Source: Epiperipatus broadwayi
Lineage: Eukaryota; Onychophora; Udeonychophora; Euonychophora; Peripatidae
DNA: 64,000 nt
Assembly (NCBI GenBank): GCA_028023455.1
Contig: JAQFVV010006215.1
Span: 7,671,230-7,735,229 of the forward strand
Direction of reading: 5' to 3'
A program made the position numbers and the translations under genes. Shown here piece after piece: positions 24,477 through 35,537 of the stretch; the stretch's first letter is position 1, and each line of letters opens with the position of its first letter. The notes beneath the pieces are model-generated. The model was not told where the DNA came from. It saw nothing but the letters and a program-made list of their open reading frames with translations, and made no database searches.

Positions 24477-25976
24477 GTAAATACTTTTTTTTTTATTAAT
24501 AATGTATTGTTGTATAGAATAATTTATTATATATTAAAAATATTTGCTAACTCATTTAATTAAGAAAAAGATATGAACAACAAAAGGAAGTTTGCTATAC
24601 AAAGAGACTTCTTGCTTATCATCGAAAGCTAAGGGTAACAATGGAAAAAATTCATAATGTCGATTCTTTAGGTAATTATGTTTGCAGCACTTATGTTCAC
24701 ATAGTAAATATACATGAGTCCCTATTCATGAACAAATCAATATAATGAATTTAATGACTCTCATCTTTGGTTTAGGATCTAACAAATTGACTTTTTTCTT
24801 TTTCAGAAATCTTATGTATTATAAATGAGACATGGGTTGGTTTTTTGAGACCAAAATGCAAGTTCTGTTGACAGACACATAAATTGGATTTAGTTCTGCT
24901 GTTAATGTGTGCTATGTCTTAGTTCACCAATTCTTGGACTAAGAATAACAATTCAGTATGGAATCTAATTTTTTGGGGACACAAAGAACACAATGATTCA
25001 GATTTCAGTTTTATGCAATTTAATATATACATGATTAAATACACAAGCATAGGATATATATACACAAATATCAAATACAGTACATTATTTAAATTTAATA
25101 TAACTTGACAGTGGCTAATTATGAATAAATCCCTTGATTAATAATAAAATTAATAATGGTAGTGCTTATTACCATCACCATCCTTTTAGCCTGAAAGCCA
25201 TTAAGGCATAGATCGGGATGATCTATTATGGCTCTAGTTGGCTTATTGAACTTCAGGAGCTGAGATTCTGGGAATAAGATTCCCCCCTCTGGTTTCTTCT
25301 GCTGCTTCCCACTTGTATCACAGTTGCCTCAAAGATGATGAAAAAAAGTGCATGTTCCTTTTCCCTTCAATTTTTATACTTTCAATCTTTTTCTTTTCTG
25401 AAATAATTAAGCTCATTGGGGAAAATCCAAGTGGTAGGTGTATTATCAGTTTAATCTTGCCGTTGTAAATTTAATTAGTATTTTAACTCATATTAATTAA
25501 ATTTCATTCCTTAAATGATTTATTTTTTTCCTTTTTGATAATAATTACTGTACACAATAGGTTTTAATTAAATATTTAATATTACAGAAATTCAATTTAT
25601 CTTACTCCGGCTATTTATTATTTATCTATTTTATTTATTTATTTCCTCTTTCTTTCTCTCTCTGTGAATTAATCTCATAACTTATTTTATTAAAATACAT
25701 ATAAAGAGAAAGGATTTCCACATTTAATATATGCGCTGTACTAATCTTATAATAGCTCAACAATGTCATGTTGAGTACTGTATCATTAACTAAATAATTC
25801 ATACATCAGTATTTATTACAGACAATGAAATTTATGCCCTTATTTCCTGAAGCCTGTAGAATCATTCGCCAGTGCAGCCATTGGAAACTAAAGGGTTTTT
25901 AGAATCCTAAAGATAGTAATTGTTTTATATTTGAAAATCTACAAGTGTGGATTATATTTAAACAGAAGAAGTTTAT
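24477..25976. other. Intron DNA with unclassified retroelement-like patch
   Basis: Just after the exon an open frame at about 24569-24740 was considered as coding and rejected (phase does not fit). From about 24840 to 25340 the sequence is more complex and less AT-rich, with C-rich blocks ('attcccccctctgg'), and looks like an LTR or untranslated part of a retroelement, but no ends or open frames support a name. Confidence 0.35.
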
Positions 25977-26091
25977 CCTTCTAAATTCTTTTCTTCCTCC
26001 TCTGTTTTTGCTATCTTCATATATAATATTGAATTTTCAAAAAACTCACACACTTCACTTTTTAGCAAAAAAACTTTTATTATTGATAACA

Positions 26092-26121
26092 GTTTCGACT
26101 GTACCATGCAGTCTTCATCAG
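26092..26121 (-). ncRNA. Hammerhead ribozyme-like motif, left arm
   Basis: On the minus strand: CTGATGA, one extra A, GACTG, loop CATGGTA, CAGTC, GAAAC. Both invariant boxes are intact and stem II is a perfect 5 bp. Flanking 'gat' and 'atc' plus 'tttt'/'aaaa' could form a short helix I; helix III would be minimal (C-U-G-U), as in PLE-type hammerheads that act as dimers. The additional A between CTGATGA and stem II is the one departure from the consensus and is shared by all family members here. Confidence 0.6.
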
Positions 26122-26284
26122 ATCTACAAAATTTGAACATATATAAACATACAACCATTAAAATACATTATTTTATATAAAATTAATTTTAAAAAATTTA
26201 AAAGTTGGATAGGAATTTAATAATTTTATATAAAATAATTTATTTTAATGGTTGTATGTTTATATATGCTCAAATTTTGTAGAT

Positions 26285-26314
26285 CTGATGAAGACTGCAT
26301 GGTACAGTCGAAAC
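26285..26314 (+). ncRNA. Hammerhead ribozyme-like motif, right arm
   Basis: CTGATGA lies at 26285-26291, GACTG at 26293-26297, CAGTC at 26305-26309 and GAAAC at 26310-26314. It is base-for-base the mirror of the left arm. Because the two are opposed, each strand of the insertion yields one sense motif and one antisense motif that could pair with it. Confidence 0.6.
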
Positions 26315-26397
26315 TGTTATCAATAATAAAAGTTTTTTTGCTAAAAAGTGAAGTGTGTGAGTTTTTTGAAATTCAATATTATATAGAAGAAGTTTAT

Positions 26398-28988
26398 ATA
26401 GCATAAAAAAAGAAATATTACATGTTAAGTGGGATAATGGTGGATTATGAAATTCCAAAAAAAAAAAAAAAAAAAGAATTGATTTGAATAATGGACATTT
26501 GCTATAAAGATACATTGAAAATTGAATTTGGCTAAATTTATTATAAATAAATAAAAAAATAGAAAAACAATGTGGAGTAGCAAATTTTTTATTTAAAACT
26601 TACCAGTGGATGATAAATAGTAATAATTCAGAGTTGTGCTTTCTAAAAGTTCTCATTACATTAATTAAAAAGTATAGGTTTGCACTCTCTCAGTTTAATT
26701 TCAATACTGTCTGCACTTTGTAAAATAAATATTATTTACATATATTGCTGCAAGTTATAACATCTAAAAACTACTGCATAGTAAATTGAAAGATTTCATG
26801 CTGTATGTTTATAATTAGAACTCAGTGAGTTGAGTGTGAAGATATTTAAGATTCATGCTTTCATATCTAAGTACTTTGGACTGGCTTGGCTATATAGAAA
26901 GACAAGTAAAGAAGAGAGTGGAACCAGTCTTTTCTTGTTAAATTCTTTGTCTCAGTATTTGTGATCTGATTGGCTAAGTGCTTGAGAGGTTTGCACTCTC
27001 TCAGTTTAATTTCAATGCCAAAGTATAAATATATAGTTATGAGTAGAAATTGTCATGATTTTAAAATGTATTGTCTGGAATCTTAATCAAATTGGGAATA
27101 TTTACATTAATTTTTAATAAGAAACAAATAAAGATGTAATGAAATTAGCATAAAGCAAAAAAAAAAAAGAAAAGATCAATACTTATGATAATACTTTTTT
27201 AGAATATATAATAGAAATATGGAAGAATGTATAATGAGATTATGGGAGATAGAAAATAAAGTACGTGAATGAAAGAATAAGCAGGTACTATTAACATCAT
27301 TGAAAGAATCAAGAGGATGAAATGCAAATAAGCTGCCTTTGTTTCTAAAAAAAAGCTGGATACCAGAAATCTTAATTAGGAATTTAACACTTTGTGAAAA
27401 ATCTAGAAAGAGACAACATGTGAGATAAATGCATGAGATAAGGAAATTTACTGGATTAATGTAGAGAAGAAAAACAATGGTTTGGAAAAATTGTATTGTA
27501 TTCATCCTGTAGAGGTTAAAATAATATAGATTTATATGAAAATAATAAAAGTATAATGTAATAATCATAAGTAATTGGTTAAATTTTTTAAAACATACTT
27601 ATAAGATAATAACTGTTTTAATAACTATTAAAGCAGTCTTAGATCTTTACATTAAATATTCAAAATATTTGCACATGAAAAATAAATTATTTATTTCTAA
27701 AAAACAATTACATGGTAATGCATTTGTTGCAAATTACATCCTTATTTCATTCTTGTTGGAATTAATGAAAACAGTTTTTTTAATGTAAAAGTTCATTTTT
27801 GATGTAAAACCAAAGTTACTATAAAAAATGGAAGAATGCGTATTAAATTGCTATGTAAACCTATTACTCATAGCATTGGAACTTTTTTATATAACCACTT
27901 AAAATAAAGAACTGGCTTTTTTTGGAGCCATTGTGCCTCTCTAACATGTGGAAATCTTTAAATTACTTGTGCAGGTATTTTACATATAAAATTGCTTTTA
28001 AGATATAACTCTATCATGGTCATCAATTTAAAAGATATAATTTATGATAAAAATTGAAATTCAAGATTTAGTATTGTAAGATTGCCTTTTAAATCTAGCA
28101 TTGAAATAATAATATAGTATGCAGATGAATATTATTTATTATTCTCTTTATGTAGCTTTGGAAATTATCAATTTCATCAGCATTGAATTTACATTCTTGT
28201 TATTGCAATGTAAGAAATATCACAAGCCATATTTTGATGATATTGAACATAAGACATAGAATTAATATATCTATGGACTGCAATAAATTTAACACATATT
28301 TAGTAAATATTCTAAAAATTATATAAAGTCACTTACTCAATATTAGTATAAATAGGATTTTGGATATTATTTAAAAATAAAGTAAATGCTATATATATTT
28401 TGTATTTTTACATATATAAATGTTGTCACAGAATAAATAAATTTAAATCTTCAATTGAATAAGTTTGTTAATACATATGTAATCAAGTCTGAGCACCATA
28501 CTTACTGGCCATTTTTTTACTTATTTGAAAAAGGGCATTTCTGTGGAATATAATCATTATCAATAAAGAATAAAGGATGATCAGTGACATTCCTTTTTTT
28601 GTCATCAACATTCTACATTTGGAGAATTCCATTGATGATTTTAATCTAAACTAGAATATCTGTGAAACTATAATTCACCAATATTGAAAATGGGCCTTAC
28701 ATTTGCTTAATTTTATTCTATGAAATCAAAAGATGAAGCTTAAATATGGTAGAAACAGTATACCTTATAAATGTTTTCCAATATACTTAATGATTTTATA
28801 TATTAAAAACACCAAAGAATACCATTACATGGAGTAAGAATCTTTTTCACATGATATTGTGTTAGTGAAAATTCAAAATAATGATATTCAAGAAAGGGTA
28901 TAATCTAAGTTTTCCATCCCAGGATATTATGTTTAAATATACTAAGAATTACATTATTAAATTTATTTAAATTCACATTGATTATGTA
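26398..28988. other. Intron DNA with a 29-bp direct repeat and a LINE-tail scrap
   Basis: A near-identical block of 29 bases beginning 'ggtttgcactctctcagttt' occurs at about 26677-26705 and again at 26988-27016. At 27380-27520 the plus strand has a broken frame resembling the basic C-terminal tail of LINE reverse transcriptases ('SRKRQHVR', then 'HEIRKFTGLM'). The remainder is plain AT-rich intron. Confidence 0.4.
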
Positions 28989-29202
28989 AATAATATTTAC
29001 TGAGGCTGTAAACCTCAAGAATATGCACATGAAAATGCGAAGGTAGGGACCCCTACAGGTCTTAACTACAAATAGATTGAAGTAAAGAGGGTTCCCCTCT
29101 TTTCTTCCAAAGCTTAAGCTTGTGGTTAAAACCTGTAGAGGTCCCTACCTTCACATTTTCACATGCATATTCTTGAGGTTTACAGCCTTAGCAAATATTA
29201 TT
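28989..29202. repeat. 214-bp fold-back, arms about 85 bp
   Basis: The left arm begins 'aataatatttactgaggctg' and the right arm ends with its inverted match ('cagccttagcaaatattatt'). Pairing runs inward through 'taaacctcaagaatatgca', 'gaaggtaggga' and 'ctacaggt' with only scattered mismatches; the loop is about 40 bp. The transcript would form a long hairpin. It is MITE-like and non-coding. Confidence 0.7.
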
Positions 29203-30040
29203 AAATTTAGAATGCATTATTATTGAATTTAATATGCATTATGATGAAATTGTAATTGTTTCAAATCTTACTTTGTAAAGTGTGTTAGAGCATTTTATCA
29301 TTATAATCCAGATCAGAAATTATATTTAATCTGTCATTTTTATTCTGTTTGATACAAATATTACATTCATTTTGAAACTTCTTTAAATTCAATATGGATT
29401 TATATTCTTTTAGTCAAGATTATATGTTTGAAGCAACTGAACAACTTTATTAGTAAGAATAACTTAAACCAACTTTACCATTTTATAATCTTTTCATGAG
29501 TTTTCTTTAAACTAAAAGCTCAAACTAAGACACTTTTCTCAAATGTTAATGATCTGTTCTTTAGATTAATTACAAGTTCAATGAGTTTATTAGTAGTTTT
29601 AATATACAACTTTTTTTTTTATACTGAAAGGAAAATTTTTGTGATATTTCTTTACTAATCAATGTGTGGCATGATTTTCTTCATTATTAATTTTCTGGAA
29701 ACATGGAAATTTTCTAAAAAGTCTGACATATTTTAAAATGTCTTCAATTTATTCAGTTGTGTAAAACATTTGCTGATTACTTTGTTAATAATATATTTAG
29801 CCTTCTCTGCAATATTAGGTCTGTTGATCTATACTTTCACCTAAAGTCAATCTAGGAGTTACCAGGTTTTTAAATGTTTTGAAATTCTATGCAATTATAT
29901 AAGAAATATGTAATAATATAAACTTGAAGTAATGAAGATATTATGTAATATTTTTAAATTATTATTTTTTTAAAAAATATATCTATAAAATAATAACAAT
30001 TTTAATAATTTATTTTAACCATATATTATTTTTTTTAAAG
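29203..30040. other. Intron DNA, no gene seen
   Basis: AT-rich intron leading into the acceptor at 30040, with a T-rich polypyrimidine stretch just upstream ('attttttttaaag'). No other feature was seen. Confidence 0.5.
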
Positions 30041-30094
30041 CCAAATTGTCCAGTTTTAGAAGCAGTACTTATCTGTCAAGGACCTGCAGTAAAT
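30041..30094 (+). CDS. Cadherin-repeat gene, exon (54 nt, phase 0-0)
   Basis: The acceptor 'tttttttaaag' and the donor aat|gtaaga frame exactly 18 codons, 'PNCPVLEAVLICQGPAVN'. Placed after 'QPLDHLL' of the previous exon, it supplies the F strand and the loop where a canonical cadherin has A-x-D-x-G. That loop is Q-G-P-A-V-N here, without the aspartate. Its two cysteines (residues 3 and 12), together with one in the previous exon, are uncommon in cadherin repeats. On its own the exon is too short to identify; phase, position and fit with both neighbours make it credible. Confidence 0.7.
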
Positions 30095-30470
30095 GTAAGA
30101 TTATTTATTATTCATTATTACTTTTATTATTTATATTGTGTGCAGTGCAGGCAGAAATTTAATAGAGACTTTTATGGAATTCTAAACTTTTTAATATAAA
30201 AATAAACAAATATTATGTGTGGGTGTGTGAGGGGGGGGAGAATATGATTAAAAAAACTGAAAAAAGAAAATTCATTCACACTTATACATACTAAAATTCG
30301 ATAAAATATTAGATTCAACAAATTCTTACGACTGATGGAGAATAATAAAATAAAAATATAATTAATAAATTTTTATTTATTTTATGAAATATATTTCTAG
30401 TTTTGTTTCTTCAAAATTGATATCAAAGCATTAATTAAAACTAAATAAATAGATACAATTTTTATATATT

Positions 30471-32428
30471 GAAGTCACATCATATTATAATGTTTTTGTT
30501 GTATGATTGGCACACACTCCGGCCAATAAAGATTATTTTAAAACCATTATCGTATAGCAATAACAGGTAGAGAACTATTTAATGACTAACATAAGATAAT
30601 TATCTAAGTTTACTATGGAACAGATACTCGAAAATATATTAAGCATTTATAAATTCCTTATTATAATTACTGATGTTCCATTAATAATTTTGACGCTATA
30701 AATAAGAATTGAACTTTGAAAAAAAAACTCTGAATTCAACCTTGGCAAATAAAAAAAGATTATCTTTGAAGTCAATTAAAAGAAAAAGTAATATGACAAG
30801 AATAGAAAAATTTTAAATACTTTTTATTAAAATAATTTTACTTTGAAATATGATATATACTAAGAATTCCATCACTTTATAAACAGAAAAAGGGAATGTA
30901 GAAAATTTTGATTCTTCATTTGATTTACTTACTTATTACCCTTCTACAGTCAATAAGAATTCAACTTCTCAAATTATATTCTATGAATACCTCCATTTCT
31001 GAAATAATTATTCATTTTCATCTATCATTTATAGATTATATATACTTATTGTTGATTGCTAAAACATTTAATTTCCAAAAATCATACAGTTCCTAATCAA
31101 GGCATATAAATAAATAAATATTCTCAGTAACAATTCTGTGCAAAAGCTCCTCTTTTAAGCTTTCAGCTCATCTTATGAATTGAGGTTATATCTGTAAAAC
31201 ATATGTATAGTGAGAAAAGTTAGTTTTATGACATTTTATACAGGACAATAATTCTAATATTGTTGTCTATTTGAAATGCAAGCACTCGGAATACCAACAA
31301 TTAAAACAATAAATAATAACCACAAATAAATGATGAAAAGTAATTAATAGCAAAAAGTGATCACTACACACAAACCCAATATATATAGTTCACTTCCCAC
31401 GATTCACTTCATAACTATCTGCTTTCTGCATGGTTTCTCAAATTCGTTGGCCCTGTTCAGTTGCGGCTTGCAAACATGTTGGCTTCACACTAAAGCACTG
31501 CACTGTCACTTATGCTTTTCTCATGTCTGTCACTTAAAATCTCTTAGCAAACCATTCACTTAGTAAATTCACTGGAATCAGAACAATGCACTTTTCTGCT
31601 CAAACTATTTATATACATAGGTTTGCCTCCAGCAATCTAGGATTTACCAGTCTTGCATTTTCTATTAGTAATAAATTGTTTTTCTCTTCACCAGTAAAAT
31701 TTTTAATTATAAATATGTGCCTTTTTTCGTATACATTAATGAAGCTATAATTATACTATAATGTGTAATATTTCTGCTTAGTGCTTTCGAGATTTAATGT
31801 TCAAATCTCATACTCATAGTTTTACAAATGAAGACTGTTGTGATTTACTGTACACATATGCAAATGAGTTTGAATTTTTAATTAGTTAGTCCATTGTTTG
31901 GAGAGAGCAAAGCACTGAGATAATTTTCTATGTAAAAAGCTTCTTTGACTTTTCTTGTGGCATCACTCTTCTATGTGCAAATTATTTGGGCAGAACTGGG
32001 TTCAAATACATTGCCTGTAGCTGCTTGGTGGTCCCAGAAGACTGATGTTCCTTCATTTTTATTTTTAACCCTGTTGTATGCATACCTGTGTTGGTAAACT
32101 CTTGTATTGAGGTTAGTTCGAGTCTCACCATAGTAAAATGCATGGCAACCTAATTGAGGGCATGCCATTTTATAGACCACATGAGGGGCTTGATCTTTTT
32201 CTATTTTATCTTTGAAATTATTTATTAGTTGGTTAGTGCTGGGAGGTGTTCTGAAACTAAAATTTGAAATTGTTAGATTTTTTTTTTTTGCAATATTTGA
32301 AGTTACGTTAGGTATAAAAGGAATTGTTAAGTATTTCATATTGTCTTTAGGCTGTTTATTTCTGAGTTTTCTATAAAATGTTTTTATTCTCTGATTGATC
32401 ATATTGGGTTTAAAGACTATGTTAGTCA
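30471..32428 (+). repeat. Left arm of a large inverted duplication (about 1.96 kb)
   Basis: The sequence from 'gaagtcacatcat' at 30471 to about 32428 is repeated in inverted orientation at 39789-41743 with only scattered substitutions (for example at about 30491, 30805 and 31049). The arm holds 30.47-31.25 kb of unidentified flank, a block with a TATAAATAG-like box (near 31608-31616 on the minus strand), and a PLE endonuclease remnant on the minus strand at its inner end. Identical 62- and 68-codon translations from both arms show how recent or well preserved the duplication is. Confidence 0.85.
31786..31828 (-). ncRNA. Diverged hammerhead-like hairpin after the PLE endonuclease
   Basis: On the minus strand, downstream of the endonuclease frame, 'gagattt' and 'aaatctc' form a 7-bp stem closed by 'gaacatt' and followed at once by GAAAG, the second hammerhead box apart from its last base. 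The first box reads CTATGAG, which is CTGATGAG with one base lost, and three bases separate it from the stem. The same structure follows the PLE frames at about 38965 (minus) and 40393 (plus). Position and stem agree with a PLE hammerhead; the core is not intact. Confidence 0.35.
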
Positions 32429-32501
32429 TTTCCTTTATATATAACATCGACAAATATATAAAGGAAATGACTAACATAGGCTTTAAACCCAATATGATCA
32501 A
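31971..32501 (-). pseudogene. Penelope-like element, C-terminal GIY-YIG endonuclease fragment
   Basis: The 176-codon minus frame carries the end of a PLE polyprotein. First comes a basic linker ('FYRKLRNKQPKDNMKYLTI') with 'PFIPNVTSNIAKK', then 'VYKMACPQLGC', the PLE-specific zinc-binding C-x4-C, then 'YYGETRTNLNTRVYQHR', the YIG-T and R...H catalytic region of the GIY-YIG nuclease. In a whole PLE this domain follows the reverse transcriptase and cuts the target. No RT is attached, so this is a 5'-truncated copy. The first residues are read from the inverted junction and are not original. The end of the frame is in a different register from the plus-strand copy at 39787-40335, so a frameshift lies near 31985. 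Confidence 0.8.
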
Positions 32502-32650
32502 TCAGAGATTAAAAACATTTTATAGAAAACTCAGAAATAAACAGCCTAATGACAATATGAAATACTTAACAATTCCTTTTATACCTAATGTAACTTCAAA
32601 TATTGCAAAAAAAATTATTAACTTTTCACAATTTATTCACTACTCACAAG
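32458..32650 (+). pseudogene. PLE linker fragment, inverted partner
   Basis: Starting a few bases after the local centre of symmetry (about 32447), the plus strand repeats the beginning of the minus-strand PLE fragment ('EMTNIGFKPNMINQ', 'KQPNDNMKYLTIPFIPN') with a few substitutions, then stops matching near 32610 before the GIY-YIG domain. The pair is joined head to head, with the downstream ends facing outward. Beyond it lies an inverted LTR-like block (32640-32748) that matches 36985-37118 in reverse. Confidence 0.7.
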
Positions 32651-32748
32651 TTTGAAATGGTGACTGTGCCAATGTGTTGTGTATTTGAAATCCAAGCACT
32701 TAGAATATCAACAATTAAGACAATAAATAATAACCACAAATAAATGAT

Positions 32749-33031
32749 GAAAATCTCAACACAAAAGTCTAAAAAAGCACAAAAAAATGTATGTACTGAC
32801 TCCATGAACGGCGTACTTACAAAAGACGGAATGAAAAAATTTGACATACTCTCTCGACTTAAATCTCGCGGGTCACCACGCGGATCAGTACGATAAAAAA
32901 TAACGTTTCCATAGATTAGTCATGCCAGGGTCTTAGTTGCCATGACAACATATATCTAATCTTCGATGAAATCTTACTGGCAAAAAACATGCTAAGTGTA
33001 ATACGTCATAGCTCATAAAATCCCAAACTAC
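32749..33031. repeat. Left terminal direct repeat
   Basis: It begins 'gaaaatctcaacac' and ends 'aaaatcccaaactacc'. Most of the differences from the right copy are C/T or G/A, several at CpG sites ('aacgtttcc' against 'aatgtttcc', 'ctcgcggg' against 'cttgcgga'), the usual trace of methylated-cytosine decay. Confidence 0.85.
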
Positions 33032-33239
33032 CTTTTTACATTTAAGATTTGCGTCCATTTTGTGCTTTTCCATACTATTTTTTTTTAGCGTGTTGAGATT
33101 AATACTTTGTGTTTTTGTAATTAACAGATAATAATTTGGAGTAGCTGTATTTCTTTGTATTTTTTATTTTTGAACATTTTTAGATTAATACTATAATATT
33201 TTTTGAATTTATAGATTTTACGTCCGTTTTGTGCTTCTA

Positions 33240-34290
33240 CATAATATTAGTTTGTCTTATATATATATTTGACAGTACCTATTTAACATTTTTTAGTTTA
33301 AATCCATTTTTAACTTAATGACTTATATATTTGACAGTACCTATTTAACATTTTTTGGTTTAAGTCAATTTTTAAGTTAATGTCTTATATATATATATGT
33401 TTGACAGTACCTATTATAATATTTTTTTGGTTTTTTAGAGAAATTTTTTTTGTTTTTGTACTAATTTTTGCAGTTTTGCTTTAAAACGATTTTTAAGTTA
33501 GTCATATATATATTTGACAGTACTTATTTAACATTTTTTGGTTTTTCAGAGAAATTATTTTTGTTTTTGTACTAATTTTTGCAGTTTTGCTTTAAATCAA
33601 TTTTTAAGTTACTGTCTTGTATATTTGACAGTATCTATTTAACATTTTTTAGTTTAAATCCATTTTTAACTTAATATCTTATATATTTGACAGTACCTAT
33701 TTAACATTTTTTGGTTTAAATCAATTTTTAAGTTAATGTCTTATATATATGTTTGACAGTATCTAGAGAAATTATTTTTGTTTTTGTACTAATTTTTGCA
33801 GTTTTGCTTTAAATCGATTTTTAAGTTAGTCATATATATATATTTGACAGTACCTATTTAACATTTTTAAGTTTAAATTCATTTTTAACTTAATGTCTTA
33901 TATATTTGACAGTACCTATTTAACATTTTTTGGTTTAAATCAATTTTTAAGTTAATGTCTTATATATATATTTTTGGTTTTTTAGAGAAATTATTTTTGT
34001 TTTTGTACTACTTTTTGCAGTTTTGCTTTAAATCAATTTTTAAGTTACTGTCATATATATATATATATTTGACAGTACCTATTTAACATTTTTTAGTTTA
34101 AATTCATTTTTAACTTCATGTCTTATATCAATTTTTAAGTTAATGTCTTATATATATATATGTATTTGACAGTACCTATTATAATATTTTTTTGGTTTTT
34201 TAGATAAATTATTTTTGTTTTTGTACTAATGTTTAGTTTGCTTTAAATTAATTTTTAAGTTAATGTCTTATATATATATTAGACATGTTC
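33240..34290. repeat. AT-rich satellite with alternating short and long units
   Basis: A core reading '(ta)n tttgacagtacctattta' followed by 'acattttttggtttaaatca' and 'atttttaagttaatgtct' recurs roughly ten times. Some units carry an extra block ('agagaaattatttttgtttt', then 'tactaatttttgcagttttg'), so short units of about 65 bp and long ones of about 110-125 bp alternate. This is a higher-order satellite array. Confidence 0.85.
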
Positions 34291-34349
34291 TTTTTAGTAT
34301 TCTTGCTATGCCTACCGGATTTTGTACTACTATTTTGGCTATTTTTACC

Positions 34350-35250
34350 GGTTGACCTCTAGTATTATTATTGCTATTAGATGTCCTCTTTTGTATTATT
34401 GCTATTAGATGTCCTCTTTCGTATTATTATTGCTATTAGATGTCCTCTTTCGTATTATTCTTGCTATTAGATGTCCTCTTTTGTATTATTCTTGCTATTA
34501 GATGTCCTCTTTTGTATTATTCTTGCTATTAGATGGCCTCTTTCATATTATTCTTGCTATTAGATGTCCTCTTTCGTATTATTTTTGCTATTAGGTGTCT
34601 TCTTTCGTGTTATTTTTGCTATTAAATGTCCTCTTTCGTATTATTTTTGCTATTAGATGTCCTCTTTCATATTATTCTTGCTATTAGATGTCCTCTTTCG
34701 TATTATTCTTGCTATTAGATGTCCTCTTTCGTATTATTCTTGCTGTTAGGTGTTCTCTTTCGTATTATTCTTGCTATTAGGTGTTCTCTTTCGTATTATT
34801 TTTGCTATTAGGTGTTCTCTTTCGTATTATTTCTGCTATTAGGTGTCCTCTTTCATATTATTTTTGCTATTAGATGTCCTCTTTCGTATTATTCTTGCTA
34901 TTAGATGTCCTCTTTCGTATTATTCTTGCTATTAGGTGTCCTCTTTCATATTATTTTTGCTATTAGATGTCCTCTTTTGTATTATTCTTGCTATTAGATG
35001 TTCTCTTTCATATTATTCTTGCTATAAGGTGTCCTTTTTTGTATTATTCTTGCTGTTAGGTGTCCTCTTTCGTATTATTTTTGCTATTAGATCTCCTCTT
35101 TCATATTATTCTTGCTATTAGATGTTCTCTTTTGTATTATTCTTGCTACCAGATGTCCTCTTTCATATTATTCTTGCTACCAGATGTCCTCTTTCATATT
35201 ATTCTTGCTATTAGATGTCCTCTTTCGTATTATTCTTACTCTTAGATGTA
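34350..35250. repeat. 31-bp minisatellite, about 29 copies
   Basis: The unit is 'ttgctattagatgtcctctt' plus 'tcgtattattc', 31 bp, repeated head to tail with substitutions mainly at c/t and a/g positions. Hydrophobic open frames of 60-96 codons across it are a by-product of a stop-poor unit read at a 93-bp frame period and should not be taken as genes. Confidence 0.9.
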
Positions 35251-35406
35251 CTTTTTACTTTTATTATTGCTATTACATTTTATTGTTATTACATTTGATT
35301 ATATTAATTTTTATATTTTTTTTGTTTGCAGAAACAACAAAAATGGCATCCGATTTCTACAAAATGGCTTGGCTTTTTTATTGCTGTGACATATTACCAT
35401 GAAGAC

Positions 35407-35537
35407 TTGCTACCCTAATCTTTCGATCTTTAATATAATGTCTCCACATGATTTCTGAACACATTTTATCGATTGACATTGTCTGGAAATCACTAGGAGA
35501 CATTATCTTAAAGATCGGAAGATTAGAGTAGTACGTC
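35407..35537. repeat. 130-bp hairpin inside the 3.65-kb element
   Basis: 'cttgctaccctaatctttcg' at the left pairs with 'cggaagattagagtagtacg' at the right, and 'atctttaatataatgtctcc' with 'ggagacattatcttaaagat'. The outer stem is about 42 bp with few mismatches. It lies directly after the minisatellite and before a partial copy of the direct-repeat end ('gtaatacgtcatagc'). Confidence 0.7.

Larger units (their letters stand above)
25977..26384. mobile_element. Twin-tail hammerhead insertion with 13-bp target duplication
   Basis: The same 13 bases, 'agaagaagtttat', lie at 25964-25976 and 26385-26397, framing a 408-bp insert. From 26021 to 26384 the insert is one long palindrome (arms about 170 bp, centre near 26205), nearly perfect. 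Each arm carries, from centre outward, an AT spacer, a hammerhead core, 'aataataaaagttttttt' and 'aagtgtgtgag'. Both 3' tails therefore face outward. The tail after the ribozyme and its distance resemble the terminal part of Penelope-like elements, which are known to carry hammerhead motifs in their terminal repeats. No protein is encoded. Confidence 0.8.

Noticed and set aside
24569-24740. 57-codon open frame just after the 24.3 kb exon
   Set aside because: The frame would need a phase-2 acceptor, but the preceding exon ends in phase 0, and the peptide does not fit between the cadherin strands, whereas the 30041-30094 exon does.
26270-26515. 81-codon minus frame and its counterpart at 25945-26136
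   Set aside because: Both share a stretch only because they lie on opposite arms of the palindromic insertion.
34350-35250. CRISPR-like repeat array
   Set aside because: Units are contiguous without unique spacers and the context is animal intron.
34936-35402. Several hydrophobic open frames of 61-96 codons
   Set aside because: They are translations of the 31-bp minisatellite and overlap each other in different frames.
35325-35402. Short ATG frame after a 'tttgcag' acceptor-like site in the 3.65-kb element
   Set aside because: Nineteen codons with no resemblance to any family and no donor; it lies within repeat DNA.
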